A stretch of 64,000 nucleotides of DNA, taken from assembly GCA_038831005.1 (NCBI GenBank), contig JAWBKZ010000002.1, forward strand, positions 62,001 to 126,000, given 5' to 3'. Position 1 is the first letter of the stretch. The number at the start of each line of letters is the position of its first letter. Below, in pieces: positions 37,338-46,344 of this stretch. The position numbers and the translations under genes are program-made. Source of the stretch: Ignisphaera sp. Lineage in GTDB: Archaea > Thermoproteota > Thermoprotei_A > Sulfolobales > Ignisphaeraceae. Under the pieces are notes generated by a model. That model was not told the DNA's origin. It did no database searches and saw nothing but the letters and a program-made list of their open reading frames with translations.

Positions 37338-37753
37338 GCTTGCTCGAAAATAGAAATCACCATCATATGGACTATGTGTTGGTCTCAGTAGTTATATGGT
37401 ATTATCATCTTAGTACAACCTTGGAGATGACCTTGAATCAGAAGACCCCTCCCCAGATGATTATCTTAGCTATAATAGCCAAAAGCAAGAATGGTCTGAC
37501 AATTAAGGATATCGCATCCTATTTATCGTATCTACATAAACACGGTATCGATACGGGATACCAAGTAAATGGAAAAAATGGATATGGAGTAGGTGTTTCG
37601 AAAGAAATACTACTTGATGTGAATATGTTAAAGCTCATGAACCTGGTTAAGGAAGAGAATGGAAAACTTATTGCTTCTGATAAAGCTTATATGGTGCTAA
37701 AGAAGTATGCCGAATGTGATTCGATAATCGGATCTATTCTTAACAAGCTCTAG
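37328..37753 (+). CDS. Probable winged-helix DNA-binding protein
   Basis: A 141-residue protein. Residues 45-75 read PPQMIILAIIAKSKNGLTI then KDIASYLSYL, an HTH pattern, followed by a Gly-rich stretch that may be the wing and helix LLDVNMLKLMNLVKEENG. This looks like a divergent MarR/PadR-type wHTH. The stop overlaps the convergent acylphosphatase-like gene by 4 bases. The N-terminus may start later, at ATG 37358 (MDYVLVSVV). Confidence 0.5.
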   Translation: MLLSLLENRNHHHMDYVLVSVVIWYYHLSTTLEMTLNQKTPPQMIILAIIAKSKNGLTIKDIASYLSYLHKHGIDTGYQVNGKNGYGVGVSKEILLDVNMLKLMNLVKEENGKLIASDKAYMVLKKYAECDSIIGSILNKL

Positions 37754-38031
37754 TTAAAGTATACCTCAAAATCCTCCATACTAGTTGCCACAATATCACA
37801 CTCATTAATCTTAACATCATTTACTATGGCCATGGTATCATGATATTTCAACCTATCTACTAACTTATTTATAGCATCTTCACTACCTATAGCTATAACC
37901 TCTACAAAATCATCGCTAAGATAACGAGCGTATCCTTTTACATCAAGTTTTTTGGCCTGTATATAGATATAAGCTAGATACCCTACTCCTTTAACAACAC
38001 CTTTAATATATATCTTTAAACACGCCATCAT
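37750..38031 (-). CDS. Acylphosphatase-fold protein lacking catalytic residues
   Basis: A 93-residue protein with the acylphosphatase layout. In active enzymes the motif is GxVQGVGFR with the catalytic Arg; here it reads GVVKGVGYL, with Leu in place of Arg. The catalytic Asn of GWVRN is Tyr in GYARY. The fold-forming parts (KKLDVKGYARYL, DFVEVIAIG, then a helix INKLVDRLK) are intact. It is therefore probably a non-catalytic binding or regulatory protein. The start is ATG 38031 or 38028. Confidence 0.75.
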   Translation of the reverse strand: MMACLKIYIKGVVKGVGYLAYIYIQAKKLDVKGYARYLSDDFVEVIAIGSEDAINKLVDRLKYHDTMAIVNDVKINECDIVATSMEDFEVYFN

Positions 38032-38132
38032 GCCTCGCCATGGTGTTCTCTTTTTCTTTTTACTGCTTGATAAGGCTATTTACTCAAAATAACCTTTACG
38101 TCAAATAATATATGTAGAATAAGGGATATTGT

Positions 38133-39074
38133 ATGAATAATAGAGATATAGCAAATGATTTATTTAAAGGTAATGTGGTCACGGTACTAAATAAATGGAT
38201 TGTATCTATTATTTCTAAAACTCTGAATTCTCTCTATATAGTTTCTATACCTAGAGACTATTCATGTAGAAATGGGTATGAATTTGAACATTTTGCTACA
38301 GGTTTCGCAATAAACAGAGATATTGTTGTTTCTGTAGCGCATATAGAGCCAAAGGACCATGTATGCGTTATTGATAGCAATGGGGAATCTTCTGAAGGTA
38401 GAGTAAAGGGTATCGACAATAGATGGGATTTGTTATTCATAGAAAGTAATAGAGTCTTGGATCCGCTTTCTCTAGAGCTAGAAGTACCACCTATAGGGAG
38501 TATTGTTTTAGCATGTGGCATGCCTCTCGGTCTTCTAAGACCATTTTTCTCCTTAGGAATAATAAGTGGACACAAGATAAATGCAGCTATAGGTAATGAG
38601 TATATCGAAGGTCTATTAACAGCCAGTGCACCAGTGATACCGGGAATGAGTGGAGGTCCCCTGATAGATATCTATGGAAAAGCAGTAGGCATAATAACGG
38701 GTAGTGCTTTCAACACCCATGAATTCACACTAATAGTCCCCTCTAAAAGAATCTATTACAGCTACAATATACTCAAAAAATACGGATACATAGACCACAT
38801 TAAGTTGGGTATAAGGGTTATCGAGTACAGGTTCGGATCTAAAGAAGGAATTGAAGGAGTTGTAGTGTCTAGCATACTCAATAATAAGCTTTCATCTATC
38901 TGTGGAATAAGCGTAGGAGATATCATAGTAGCTATAGACAATTTCAAGATAAAAACAATTGAGGATCTATGGAATGCTCTAGATGAAGTTTTCCTTCTGT
39001 CGAAAGATAGAATAGTTATCGAATTCTATAGCTATAAAGAGAAGACGTATAGAGTCTGCGAATACAACATGTAA
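38133..39074 (+). CDS. HtrA/DegP-like serine protease with PDZ domain
   Basis: A 313-residue trypsin-fold protease. The triad is visible as SVAH (His, about 67), RWDLLFIE (Asp, about 103) and GMSGGPLID (Ser, about 176; bacterial HtrA usually has GNSGGP). A PDZ domain follows from about 225 (GIEGVVVSSI, SVGDIIVAIDNFKI). There is no signal peptide or membrane helix, so it appears cytoplasmic or exported in an unseen way. Role: probably protein quality control. It is transcribed alone. Confidence 0.85.
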   Translation: MNNRDIANDLFKGNVVTVLNKWIVSIISKTLNSLYIVSIPRDYSCRNGYEFEHFATGFAINRDIVVSVAHIEPKDHVCVIDSNGESSEGRVKGIDNRWDLLFIESNRVLDPLSLELEVPPIGSIVLACGMPLGLLRPFFSLGIISGHKINAAIGNEYIEGLLTASAPVIPGMSGGPLIDIYGKAVGIITGSAFNTHEFTLIVPSKRIYYSYNILKKYGYIDHIKLGIRVIEYRFGSKEGIEGVVVSSILNNKLSSICGISVGDIIVAIDNFKIKTIEDLWNALDEVFLLSKDRIVIEFYSYKEKTYRVCEYNM

Positions 39075-39211
39075 TCAATAACTGTCTCTATCCAAAGTTT
39101 AGCTACACATAACAATAAATAATATACTGCTACTCTTTAACTAATTTGACTTAGAATCCATCCACAAAATAACGTGTATTGGAAGATCTAGAAAAGGTAT
39201 ATAAAGGAAAA

Positions 39212-39895
39212 CTACTTATTAGATTCTGTAACCTCTCTTATAAGCGGTCTGCCACCTCTTTCTCTAGCTATTTCGCTAGCAGACTTGGTTTCAGTTACAT
39301 TGAATATTACCTCTAATTCTGTCGGTATAGACACAATTTTTTCTTCGTATACATACTCACCTTCCTTAACGTATTTATAGGTGTAGATAGAGTACTTACC
39401 TTCTGGAACCTCTACTACGCAAACACCATTGCTATCTGTTTTACTTGATGCTACAACCCTTCCTTCAGCTTCTACTACAACATTTGTGTCTTTAAGTGGT
39501 GATGAATTGAATAGTACTTTGATTCTTAGGTTATGGTATCTCAACTCCTTCACACAAATATGCATACCTCTAGAACTAAAGAAACTGTTTGTTTTTTCCG
39601 AAAGTTCTCTAACAAGCTTTTTTACATCTTCAGGTACATCTTTATCTAGAACTATCAATCTGTAGACCTTAGAGAAGGTGTCGCACAGATCTTCATAATA
39701 CTCATTACTGAATCTAGATGTTAACACAATGAGCTTGTCTCTAACAACATCTAGCTGCCTAAACATGTGTGGAGGCATTTTAACCATGTAAACATTAAAG
39801 ACCTTGGTCAAGAACTCGTGTACTTCGTCTCGTACATCCTTCTTTATTTCAGTCTCTATAGGTTTAGCATATGTTTTCCAGTCTTCTGTAGCCAT
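39212..39895 (-). CDS. Unknown protein with C-terminal beta-sandwich domain
   Basis: A 227-residue protein. The first 120 residues are helical and charged. Residues 125-200 form a carboxypeptidase-regulatory-like (Ig/prealbumin) fold: LRIKVLFNSSPLKDTNVVVE, then TDSNGVCVVEVPEGKYSIYT. No signal peptide or membrane helix is visible, so it is probably cytoplasmic. I do not recognise the full-length family. It is divergent from the cupin gene, with 82 bases between starts. Confidence 0.6.
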   Translation of the reverse strand: MATEDWKTYAKPIETEIKKDVRDEVHEFLTKVFNVYMVKMPPHMFRQLDVVRDKLIVLTSRFSNEYYEDLCDTFSKVYRLIVLDKDVPEDVKKLVRELSEKTNSFFSSRGMHICVKELRYHNLRIKVLFNSSPLKDTNVVVEAEGRVVASSKTDSNGVCVVEVPEGKYSIYTYKYVKEGEYVYEEKIVSIPTELEVIFNVTETKSASEIARERGGRPLIREVTESNK

Positions 39896-39977
39896 ACTTC
39901 CACCCTATTTAGGTTACGAATCAAAGTTTATAGCTAGACAGAAGCTTATATGTGTATCTAGCTAAAGTACTCAGAAG

Positions 39978-40346
39978 ATGATCAAAATGGTTGTAAACAT
40001 GAATCGTGTTAAGATCGTTAATGTGTATGAGGTTCCTAAACAAAGAGTTGAGAATGGTGTGAATACATGGATAAAGGTATTGTTTTCTGTAGACGAAATG
40101 CCAACGTTTTCGATGAGGATTTTCGAAATGGATGAAGGTGGATACATCGAGGCCCATAGTCATCCATGGGAACACGAGATTCTAGTACTCGAAGGTGAGC
40201 TAAAGGTTTCTGTAGAAGATGAAGAACATTATCTAAAACCCTTTACAGCTATATACATACCGCCCAATAAAGTTCATAGCTATAGAAACATCTATAAAGG
40301 AAGAACAGTATTCTTATGCACAATACCTATTAAACCAACTACATAA
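39978..40346 (+). CDS. Single-domain cupin protein
   Basis: A 122-residue cupin. Motif 1 is EAHSHPWEHEILVLEGEL with His/His/Glu metal ligands, and motif 2 is YIPPNKVHSYRN with the fourth ligand. The enzymatic or binding role cannot be decided. A TATA-like CTTATATGTG at 39943-39952 puts transcription a few bases before the ATG at 39978; ATG 39987 and 39999 are alternatives. Confidence 0.85.
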   Translation: MIKMVVNMNRVKIVNVYEVPKQRVENGVNTWIKVLFSVDEMPTFSMRIFEMDEGGYIEAHSHPWEHEILVLEGELKVSVEDEEHYLKPFTAIYIPPNKVHSYRNIYKGRTVFLCTIPIKPTT

Positions 40347-40472
40347 ACAATAGATAGATCATAAAGTGTTTTGAGTAATTTCTATAAGCTTTGATTGTTT
40401 TTGTTAATTATTTAAATTTTCTAAACAACTATGGTGGCTAAAACATCTTGAAAACTTTTATAGAGAAACAGT

Positions 40473-41345
40473 CTACGTTACTTTAATTGCCTTGAATCCT
40501 TTGATACTTTCTATCCAATGAATTTCACTAAATTCGGCTCTACTTAACCTATTCTTTATACCCTTAATTATATCGATGTTACTATGTTTAGCTGGATTTC
40601 CCGTGTAGTGTACAAATACTCCATTCTTTTTAAGAATTCTATACACCTTCTTATAGAATTCATAGCTATAAAGTTCTCCAGCTATTTCAAATCTTGGAGG
40701 ATCATGTACAACAACATCGAAGTCTTCTTCACCTAATTCATCTAGCACATTGAAAGCATCTCCTAAAACTATAGAGATCTTAGGGTCTTCCAGTTTTCTA
40801 GACCAGGGATTAAGTGATGCTAGATATAGAACATTGCTATCAAGTTCTACTGTAACTACAGATTTAGCACCAAACATGACCTCAGCTATGGCTGTATAGC
40901 CAAGACCTGTACATATATCTAGAACTCTAGCATTCTTTATCCTTCTAGAAATACTCCTAATTTTTGTAAAACTATCGGTCCACGGATCTATACTCTGTAT
41001 TCTATGCATATGTATACCGTTGATCTCTATAGTTGGAGCTTTATTTCGTGCCACAGGCCTCAGCTTATAGTACTTACCATCGCTATACATGTCAAGTCTA
41101 TGGAGACGACCATCAATTAACTTGTATAGAAAACCTTCACGTACAGCATTAAGTTCATTAATGTCTATAGTATCGCCACTAATCACTACCACACCGTTTC
41201 TATACTCTATATCAGTTTCTCTAAGACCAAGATCAACAGTTACTTTAAATCTTGTCTCACCCTTCTTGATCCTTGAGATAATTTCTTCAACATCCCAAAC
41301 AGATATGGTTACTCCATTGATATATCTATATACGTAGTACTCCAT
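40473..41345 (-). CDS. SAM-dependent methyltransferase (COG2521-like)
   Basis: A 290-residue protein with a class I methyltransferase domain. Motif I is VLDICTGLGYTAIAE (about 145), motif II VTVELDSN, and the NPPY-type motif IV is VVHDPPRF (about 220). GVFVHYTGNP forms strand 5. The N-terminal 130 residues are a separate domain, beta-rich and basic. The gene resembles archaeal COG2521 methyltransferases. The DPPR motif hints at an exocyclic amine or RNA base as substrate, by inference. Confidence 0.8.
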   Translation of the reverse strand: MEYYVYRYINGVTISVWDVEEIISRIKKGETRFKVTVDLGLRETDIEYRNGVVVISGDTIDINELNAVREGFLYKLIDGRLHRLDMYSDGKYYKLRPVARNKAPTIEINGIHMHRIQSIDPWTDSFTKIRSISRRIKNARVLDICTGLGYTAIAEVMFGAKSVVTVELDSNVLYLASLNPWSRKLEDPKISIVLGDAFNVLDELGEEDFDVVVHDPPRFEIAGELYSYEFYKKVYRILKKNGVFVHYTGNPAKHSNIDIIKGIKNRLSRAEFSEIHWIESIKGFKAIKVT

Positions 41346-41424
41346 AAAGTCTTCACTAACTTTAAAGAGCTATGCTTATGATAATAACCTTCTCAATGCT
41401 TTTAAACATTTTTATTATATCAGT

Positions 41425-42210
41425 CTAGCCTATAATGATCTTAACTAATTCATCAACAATATTCTTCTTCCAAATACTGTCAGCTTTATAGCTTTTAGCT
41501 AAATTCATCAGTATACCTACTTTATCAGGCTCAATACCTATGATTTCTCTAATCTTAGCACCATTGATAGTGCCATTGATTATGAATCCAAGTACCTTCG
41601 TCACATTTGAAGGTTGTAGAGATATTTTAGCGGATTCAAGATCAATGAAGAAAGGTTTTGAGGGATTTTCACAAAGATACACAACTTGGTTAAAAGGTCT
41701 AGATATTTCGACAAGATCTATCCCTATCTTATCCATATGGTATGATGCTTTCAGCAAACTCTCTATAACTTTTAACAATATCTCTCGATTATTCTTTATA
41801 TTCATAAAAAACTCTGCTAATGTCGGTCCATCAATATACTCTCTCACCAATACATCTTCTGTAGCCATATAGACTTTAGGTACGAATCCTGTTGCTGAAG
41901 CTTTACTGAGCATCTCAGCTTCCCACACTAGAGAAAATCTCTTAGAGTCTGTTCTCCTAATCTTTAGAGCTACAACACCATACAGAGAATGATGAGCTAG
42001 AGCAACAATAGATGAATGACCTTTACCAACAACATATACACCTCTAGATATAGCTATTTTACCAAAACTATATACAGCATCTATACCAGATCTCTCTATA
42101 TCTTCAATCCTTCTGTTAAAACAAGTGGAATCACATCTCGGATAACATAGTATTCTACATAAGGTATTGTGATCATGTATTGATTGAAGATTATATTCCC
42201 TACAAAGCAT
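41425..42210 (-). CDS. Predicted Ser/Thr protein kinase (COG2112-like)
   Basis: A 261-residue atypical kinase. A glycine-rich loop VVGKGHSSIVALA (about 61) leads to ALKIRRTDSKR with the ATP-binding lysine. The hinge-like LVREYIDGPTLAEF follows. The catalytic loop is reduced to IDLVEISRPFNQV, and FIDLESAKIS carries the metal-binding Asp. The Cys-rich N-terminus (CRILCYPRCDSTCF) may bind metal. The family is known only as predicted archaeal kinases. Confidence 0.75.
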   Translation of the reverse strand: MLCREYNLQSIHDHNTLCRILCYPRCDSTCFNRRIEDIERSGIDAVYSFGKIAISRGVYVVGKGHSSIVALAHHSLYGVVALKIRRTDSKRFSLVWEAEMLSKASATGFVPKVYMATEDVLVREYIDGPTLAEFFMNIKNNREILLKVIESLLKASYHMDKIGIDLVEISRPFNQVVYLCENPSKPFFIDLESAKISLQPSNVTKVLGFIINGTINGAKIREIIGIEPDKVGILMNLAKSYKADSIWKKNIVDELVKIIIG

Positions 42211-42888
42211 ACCTCTTAACCTATACTGTCTATGAAGCTAATATAGATTAAATATTAATCAATTAATGTAATCAAGAACAACAGTCACTAGACCTATGAC
42301 CATATATAACATCTAGATATAGGTATAGAGCTACTGATCAAGAAATTCATGGTATATCCTTTTCATTTATAGCACATTCCTATACATCATGGTTTAACAA
42401 TGTTACGGCAAGAACTAGAGAATATAGCTATATCTTCGCTATATTGTGTTATAAGTTCTTTAGCATTCACTCTATACATGGTTATAGACCGTTTCCTCTT
42501 CAACCTCCTCCACACTATGAAAGACAAGGCCTTTAAGTTGTAACAGAACTTGTGATGTATCATTGGTTACAGATTCTTCTACTATTCACGGCTATGGGTA
42601 AAAGAGATATTCTTTATAGGTATAAAAACTAGCAAACTAACCAATAAAACAATCAGCAGCAAAATACTCAGCATCAAACAGCCTCCAGTTCCTGATGAGG
42701 TTCGATAGATTTCCAAAACCGTTCTTCATTCCAAGGTTTCTGTAAGTTTATAGTTTTCACAAACTCTATAGAAGAAACTTATAGACAGGAAACAGCTCCC
42801 TAACCTACCATAAAAACTTATAACCAACGAAATAAAATAAAGATGGGAGACAACCAGGGAAAGTACCGAATGTCACTGCTTTTAGGTG
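42211..42888. other. Gap with no gene found
   Basis: This AT-rich stretch has stops in all frames. A TATA-like CTTATAA near 42816-42822 may serve the unknown gene at 42889. Nothing else is supported. Confidence 0.4.
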
Positions 42889-43197
42889 ATGAATGTGGAT
42901 GAGAACGATATAAAGAGACTTGTGTCCGATTGTGAAAGACACTTGGCTGTTGATGATTTGAATTCCTTCTACACATGTATAGACAGCAAGGGTTTAGTCG
43001 ACTGGGTAAAAAGGGATGTGGTTCTAATCGCAAAGAGCAATGAGTTCATTAGACTACTTGCCTACAAGGTTGTCGGAAGAGATGTCTATTCGCTTATCGC
43101 TTTCTATAGTGTAGCCAATAATAGTCTAAAGTACATGGGTATGGATGTAGATGTATCCGATATCGATGATGTTAAGAGGATTCTCGGAGATCTATAA
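42889..43197 (+). CDS. Unknown protein at the edge of an accessory region
   Basis: A 102-residue protein from ATG 42889 (GTG 42886 is one codon earlier), with AGGTGAT overlapping the start. Its composition is that of a normal globular, acidic protein (DVDVSDIDDVKRIL at the end), helical at the N-terminus, and I do not recognise it. A broken frame follows, at 43218-43424. Together they may be the front of a larger, now interrupted, gene. Confidence 0.5.
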   Translation: MNVDENDIKRLVSDCERHLAVDDLNSFYTCIDSKGLVDWVKRDVVLIAKSNEFIRLLAYKVVGRDVYSLIAFYSVANNSLKYMGMDVDVSDIDDVKRILGDL

Positions 43198-43217
43198 GCA
43201 AGGAACAGGTCGTATAG

Positions 43218-43424
43218 ACACCGATAATAAAGCTCAACCCGATAAATGTTAAGAGACGTGAAACAATCAGAAAAGGCTCTAGAGGAATTGGAAAAACTGA
43301 AGTACCTAAAATAACTGAAATGATCTATCTAATGGATAAGGGTAATTACCAACCGCTAGAGGCTTCAGACCCCTTAACGTATAGATGTATAGATAAGGTC
43401 TTCTCTATCCTTCACACCATATAG
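43218..43424 (+). pseudogene. Open frame without start, possible gene fragment
   Basis: A 68-codon stretch between two in-frame TAG codons reads as plausible protein (for example YLMDKGNYQPLEASDPLTYR near the end). It has no start until ATG 43320. It is just downstream of the unknown gene at 42889. No family was recognised. It may be a fragment of a decayed gene, or chance. Confidence 0.25.
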
Positions 43425-43649
43425 TCTGTAACAAACTTTTAGCATCGTGACTCTAAAGGTTTTTGAGGAAGATCTTGGCATAGGTAAATTGATGTCTAGG
43501 GCTTTAAATGTTGATTATATTGTTGTTTGGAAAGTAGACGCATTGTTGTTAATGTTGTATACCTCTTTACTATAATACTCTAAATCAGTATATTTATTAT
43601 TTAGTATTTATTAATAATACGGTGTAATGATTATGGATTAAGGTGGGTT

Positions 43650-44040
43650 TTGAAAAACATTAAACTTGCTACTAAGTGGATTGAAAAAGCTGATGTATTT
43701 CTAAATAATGCTGAAAACATCCCACTGAAAGACACTTCTAGTTAACTTGTTTTGAGGCACATCAAGTAGCTGAACTCTATATCTAAAATCCCTAATAGTT
43801 TTTCCACAGGGTTCATCTTTATACACGATTTGGTTGAGTTAATTGATACACTAAAAGATATAGAAGTAGGTGGTGATCTGATTACATTCTGTGAGGTCTT
43901 AACACCTCACTACACTCTATCACACTATCTAAGTAGAGAACTATAACATACACAAAAACTAGGGCAGAAAGATGTCTGTCTCTAGCAAGGAGAGTCATTG
44001 AATGGATAAACTATGTTAGTAAAAAGGTATTCCTATTAGG
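43650..44040 (+). pseudogene. Decayed HEPN-domain gene
   Basis: Pieces of one HEPN protein appear in order but in different frames. LATKWIEKADVFLNNAENI (frame from TTG 43650, stop at 43743) is followed by CFEAHQVAELYI (43748-43783, shifted frame). Next come FIHDLVELIDTLKDI and the LTPHYTLSHYLSREL block (43812-43946). AERCLSLARRVIEWINYV (from 43964, shifted again) is last. These match the HEPN order of KWLEKAEEDL, CFxAxQAAEL, HDLVELI and an RRVIEW C-terminus. At least two frameshifts and a stop make it a fossil. HEPN proteins are usually RNase toxins paired with an MNT antitoxin, which is missing. Confidence 0.7.
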
Positions 44041-44085
44041 TAAACTTTATATAGGTTTACTGCAGTATCTACCTAGGGTGTGTTT

Positions 44086-44313
44086 ATGAATTACGTTACA
44101 GTATCTGCTAAAATCCCCAAGAAATTGAAAGAGCTTCTAAGTAGATATGGTATAAAGCCTGGTCCTATTATTAGGAGAGCTCTTGAAGAAGAAGTTAAAA
44201 AACGAATGCTTGAAGAACTTGAGGAAGTATCTAGAGAGCTCTCTAAGGAGCTATCTCATGTATCAGATGAAGAAATTATTGAGCTGATAAGAGAGGATAG
44301 GGAAGGTAGATAG
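44086..44313 (+). CDS. vapB: VapB-type antitoxin
   Basis: A 75-residue protein from ATG 44086 (the frame begins at 44080). An N-terminal strand (YVTVSAKIPKKLKELL) of ribbon-helix-helix type is followed by a long charged helix (ALEEEVKKRMLEELEEV). This matches crenarchaeal VapB antitoxins, which bind their own promoter and the VapC toxin. Its stop is 2 bases before the vapC start. Confidence 0.85.
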   Translation: MNYVTVSAKIPKKLKELLSRYGIKPGPIIRRALEEEVKKRMLEELEEVSRELSKELSHVSDEEIIELIREDREGR

Positions 44314-44315
44314 TA

Positions 44316-44711
44316 TTGTATCTCTATGATGCAAATGCAATACTTAATCTCGTAAAGAGAGGTGAATTAAGGGTTCTCCTAGGTGGACATACCTTAGATC
44401 TTGCTATCTACGAGACTGCCAATGCTATTTGGAAAGAATACCATCTTCTTAAGAAGATAAGGATTGAGATAGTCTATAAATTAATTGAGCTACTCTCTAA
44501 GATCTTCAACATACTAGATCTACACACAATAAGAGGTTTCGAGAAAGATGTTATGGATATAGCTGTAAGAGAAGGGATAACAATCTATGATGCATCCTAC
44601 ATATATATCGCAATGAAAAACAATCTAACATTAGTAACCGACGACAGAAAACTCATGAATATCGCTAAAAAATACGTTAATATAGCAACAACTAGTGATA
44701 TCACTACATAG
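44316..44711 (+). CDS. vapC: VapC-type PIN-domain toxin
   Basis: A 131-residue PIN nuclease. Four acidic positions are present: YLYDANAIL (Asp, about 5), YETANAIWKE (Glu, about 33), IYDASYIYIA (Asp, about 95) and VTDDRKL (Asp, about 113). It begins at TTG 44316. VapC cuts tRNA or rRNA when not held by VapB. The pair follows a decayed HEPN gene, suggesting repeated toxin turnover at this locus. Confidence 0.88.
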   Translation: MYLYDANAILNLVKRGELRVLLGGHTLDLAIYETANAIWKEYHLLKKIRIEIVYKLIELLSKIFNILDLHTIRGFEKDVMDIAVREGITIYDASYIYIAMKNNLTLVTDDRKLMNIAKKYVNIATTSDITT

Positions 44712-45354
44712 ATTACAAGCCTATGTTCTAAAGTCCGTAAGTCTATGATAAAATACATCTACAATTATTCAAATATACATAGGTGTAGTAAATGGTAGAG
44801 AAAACATAATGATACTATAGAAAGGCTTGGAAGAGCCTCGAAAATAAAATACTAATACATCCTAAACATTGGGGAAACAGATGTTTACAAATTAAAGGTT
44901 TATTGAGAATTCAGCAAGGTACGCGAGAATTAAACTATTGGGAATACTTCTATGGATTCCGAGAATCGATTACCTAAAGATGTATAGATGGCCAAGGGTT
45001 TGGATAGTTCGGATTCGATGAGCTAGTGAGCTGTTGACGAAGGGTAAAGCTCTATGAACCTCTCTTTGCCGATGATTCTAGGAAACACGGCAACTCAATC
45101 TACATTAACCAATATGAATAGATATGGATCCCGAAACATCCTATACATAGTTCTATAATATTGTTTGTGTAAAAGCTCGTCCTTTAACAGTATCTTTTAG
45201 TAGGTTGTTAACATAAGGCTTATGGTATTGTAGAGACGATTTTAAGTTACCTTTATTAGAAACTGTATTTTATTGTTTAGAGCTTCTTTTTGTTTTATTG
45301 AATATCTTGGCTTGGACTGAAACAATGATTTAGTGTCTGTCTAGAGAGGATATT
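44712..45354. other. Gap before the ATPase gene; no gene found
   Basis: All frames are closed by stops within about 40 codons. A single AGTTACCT half-site of the tandem palindrome lies at 45245-45252. The remainder could be decayed sequence but matches nothing recognisable. Confidence 0.4.
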
Positions 45355-45386
45355 AGTTACCTAGGTAACTAGTTACCTAGGTAACT
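45355..45386. repeat. Two tandem copies of a 16-bp perfect palindrome
   Basis: AGTTACCTAGGTAACT occurs twice without any gap (45355-45370 and 45371-45386) and ends 4 bases before the ATPase start codon. Each copy is a perfect palindrome, and so is the whole 32-base block. This is the expected form of an operator for a dimeric regulator, or a recognition site for a recombinase or for the ATPase itself. Confidence 0.85.
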
Positions 45387-45390
45387 GCTT

Positions 45391-46344
45391 ATGTTATTTG
45401 ATCTTAGACCTAAAGAGAGAAGAGATGAGCTTTTTGATCGTGAGGAAGAGTTAGAGATATTGCATAGGCTTGTAGGTAGTGAATGGATTGTTATCTTAGG
45501 TAGGAGGATGATGGGGAAAACGTCTTTGCTTAAGACATTCCTTCACGAAGTTGATGGTATCTACATCAATCTTTCTGGTGTTAGAAGTGTTAAAGGGTTG
45601 GTTGAAGAGCTTATGAAGTATGCTAGAAAACTTGGTGTAGAGGTTAGTGTAGGTCCTTTAACTATTTCTTGGTCTAGGTTAGCTGAAGATGTTTTCTCGA
45701 AGTTTGATGGAAAGGTGATAGGATTTGATGAAGCTCAAGATCTACCTGTGAACTATACTCTTAAACTTCTCAAGAAGGTGTGGGATACATATGATATAAG
45801 GATTATCTTTACAGGCTCTATGGTAGGGCTTATAACTGGGTTACTAGAACCAACACCTCACAGCCCTTTATATGGAAGACAGCCTGCTAAAATAACGCTA
45901 AAGCCTTTTACACATGAGCAAAGCCTAGAATTTCTTTCTAAAGGATTCAGAGAATGTAAACTAGATGCACCATTAAATGAGCTAGAAGAAGCTATAGATC
46001 TACTTGGAGGATATCCAGGATGGCTAGCTTACTACGGAAATATGAGGTGTGTACGTAGATTAACACATAAAGAAGCATTAGAACAAGTATATCAAGAAGG
46101 AAAACAAATACTTCTAGAAGAACTCAAAAAATTTCTAGAGTCGCGTAAAATACCTGAGAAATACATAAAATTATTGAAGCTTTTGCCAGCTAGATGGAGT
46201 GAACTCAAGAACGCTATGAATATAAATAGCAAAGTGCTCAGCGACATGATCCAAAATCTGGAGAAAGCTATAATAATAGAGAAGAAAGGAGATACATATA
46301 CTATCCCAGACCCAATAATGAGAAACCTAATATTCGAGCTATAG
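45391..46344 (+). CDS. Archaeal STAND-like ATPase (PF01637 type)
   Basis: A 317-residue P-loop ATPase. The N-terminal FDREEELEILHRLV precedes Walker A GRRMMGKTSLLKT (about residue 37). Walker B is KVIGFDEAQDLP, then sensor FTGSMVG and GRQPAKITLKPFT. The C-terminus is a winged-helix region (YIKLLKLLPARWSELKNAM). This archaeal ATPase family is often linked to defence or mobile elements. The tandem palindrome directly before the ATG suggests autoregulation. Base composition is like its neighbours. Confidence 0.85.
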   Translation: MLFDLRPKERRDELFDREEELEILHRLVGSEWIVILGRRMMGKTSLLKTFLHEVDGIYINLSGVRSVKGLVEELMKYARKLGVEVSVGPLTISWSRLAEDVFSKFDGKVIGFDEAQDLPVNYTLKLLKKVWDTYDIRIIFTGSMVGLITGLLEPTPHSPLYGRQPAKITLKPFTHEQSLEFLSKGFRECKLDAPLNELEEAIDLLGGYPGWLAYYGNMRCVRRLTHKEALEQVYQEGKQILLEELKKFLESRKIPEKYIKLLKLLPARWSELKNAMNINSKVLSDMIQNLEKAIIIEKKGDTYTIPDPIMRNLIFEL

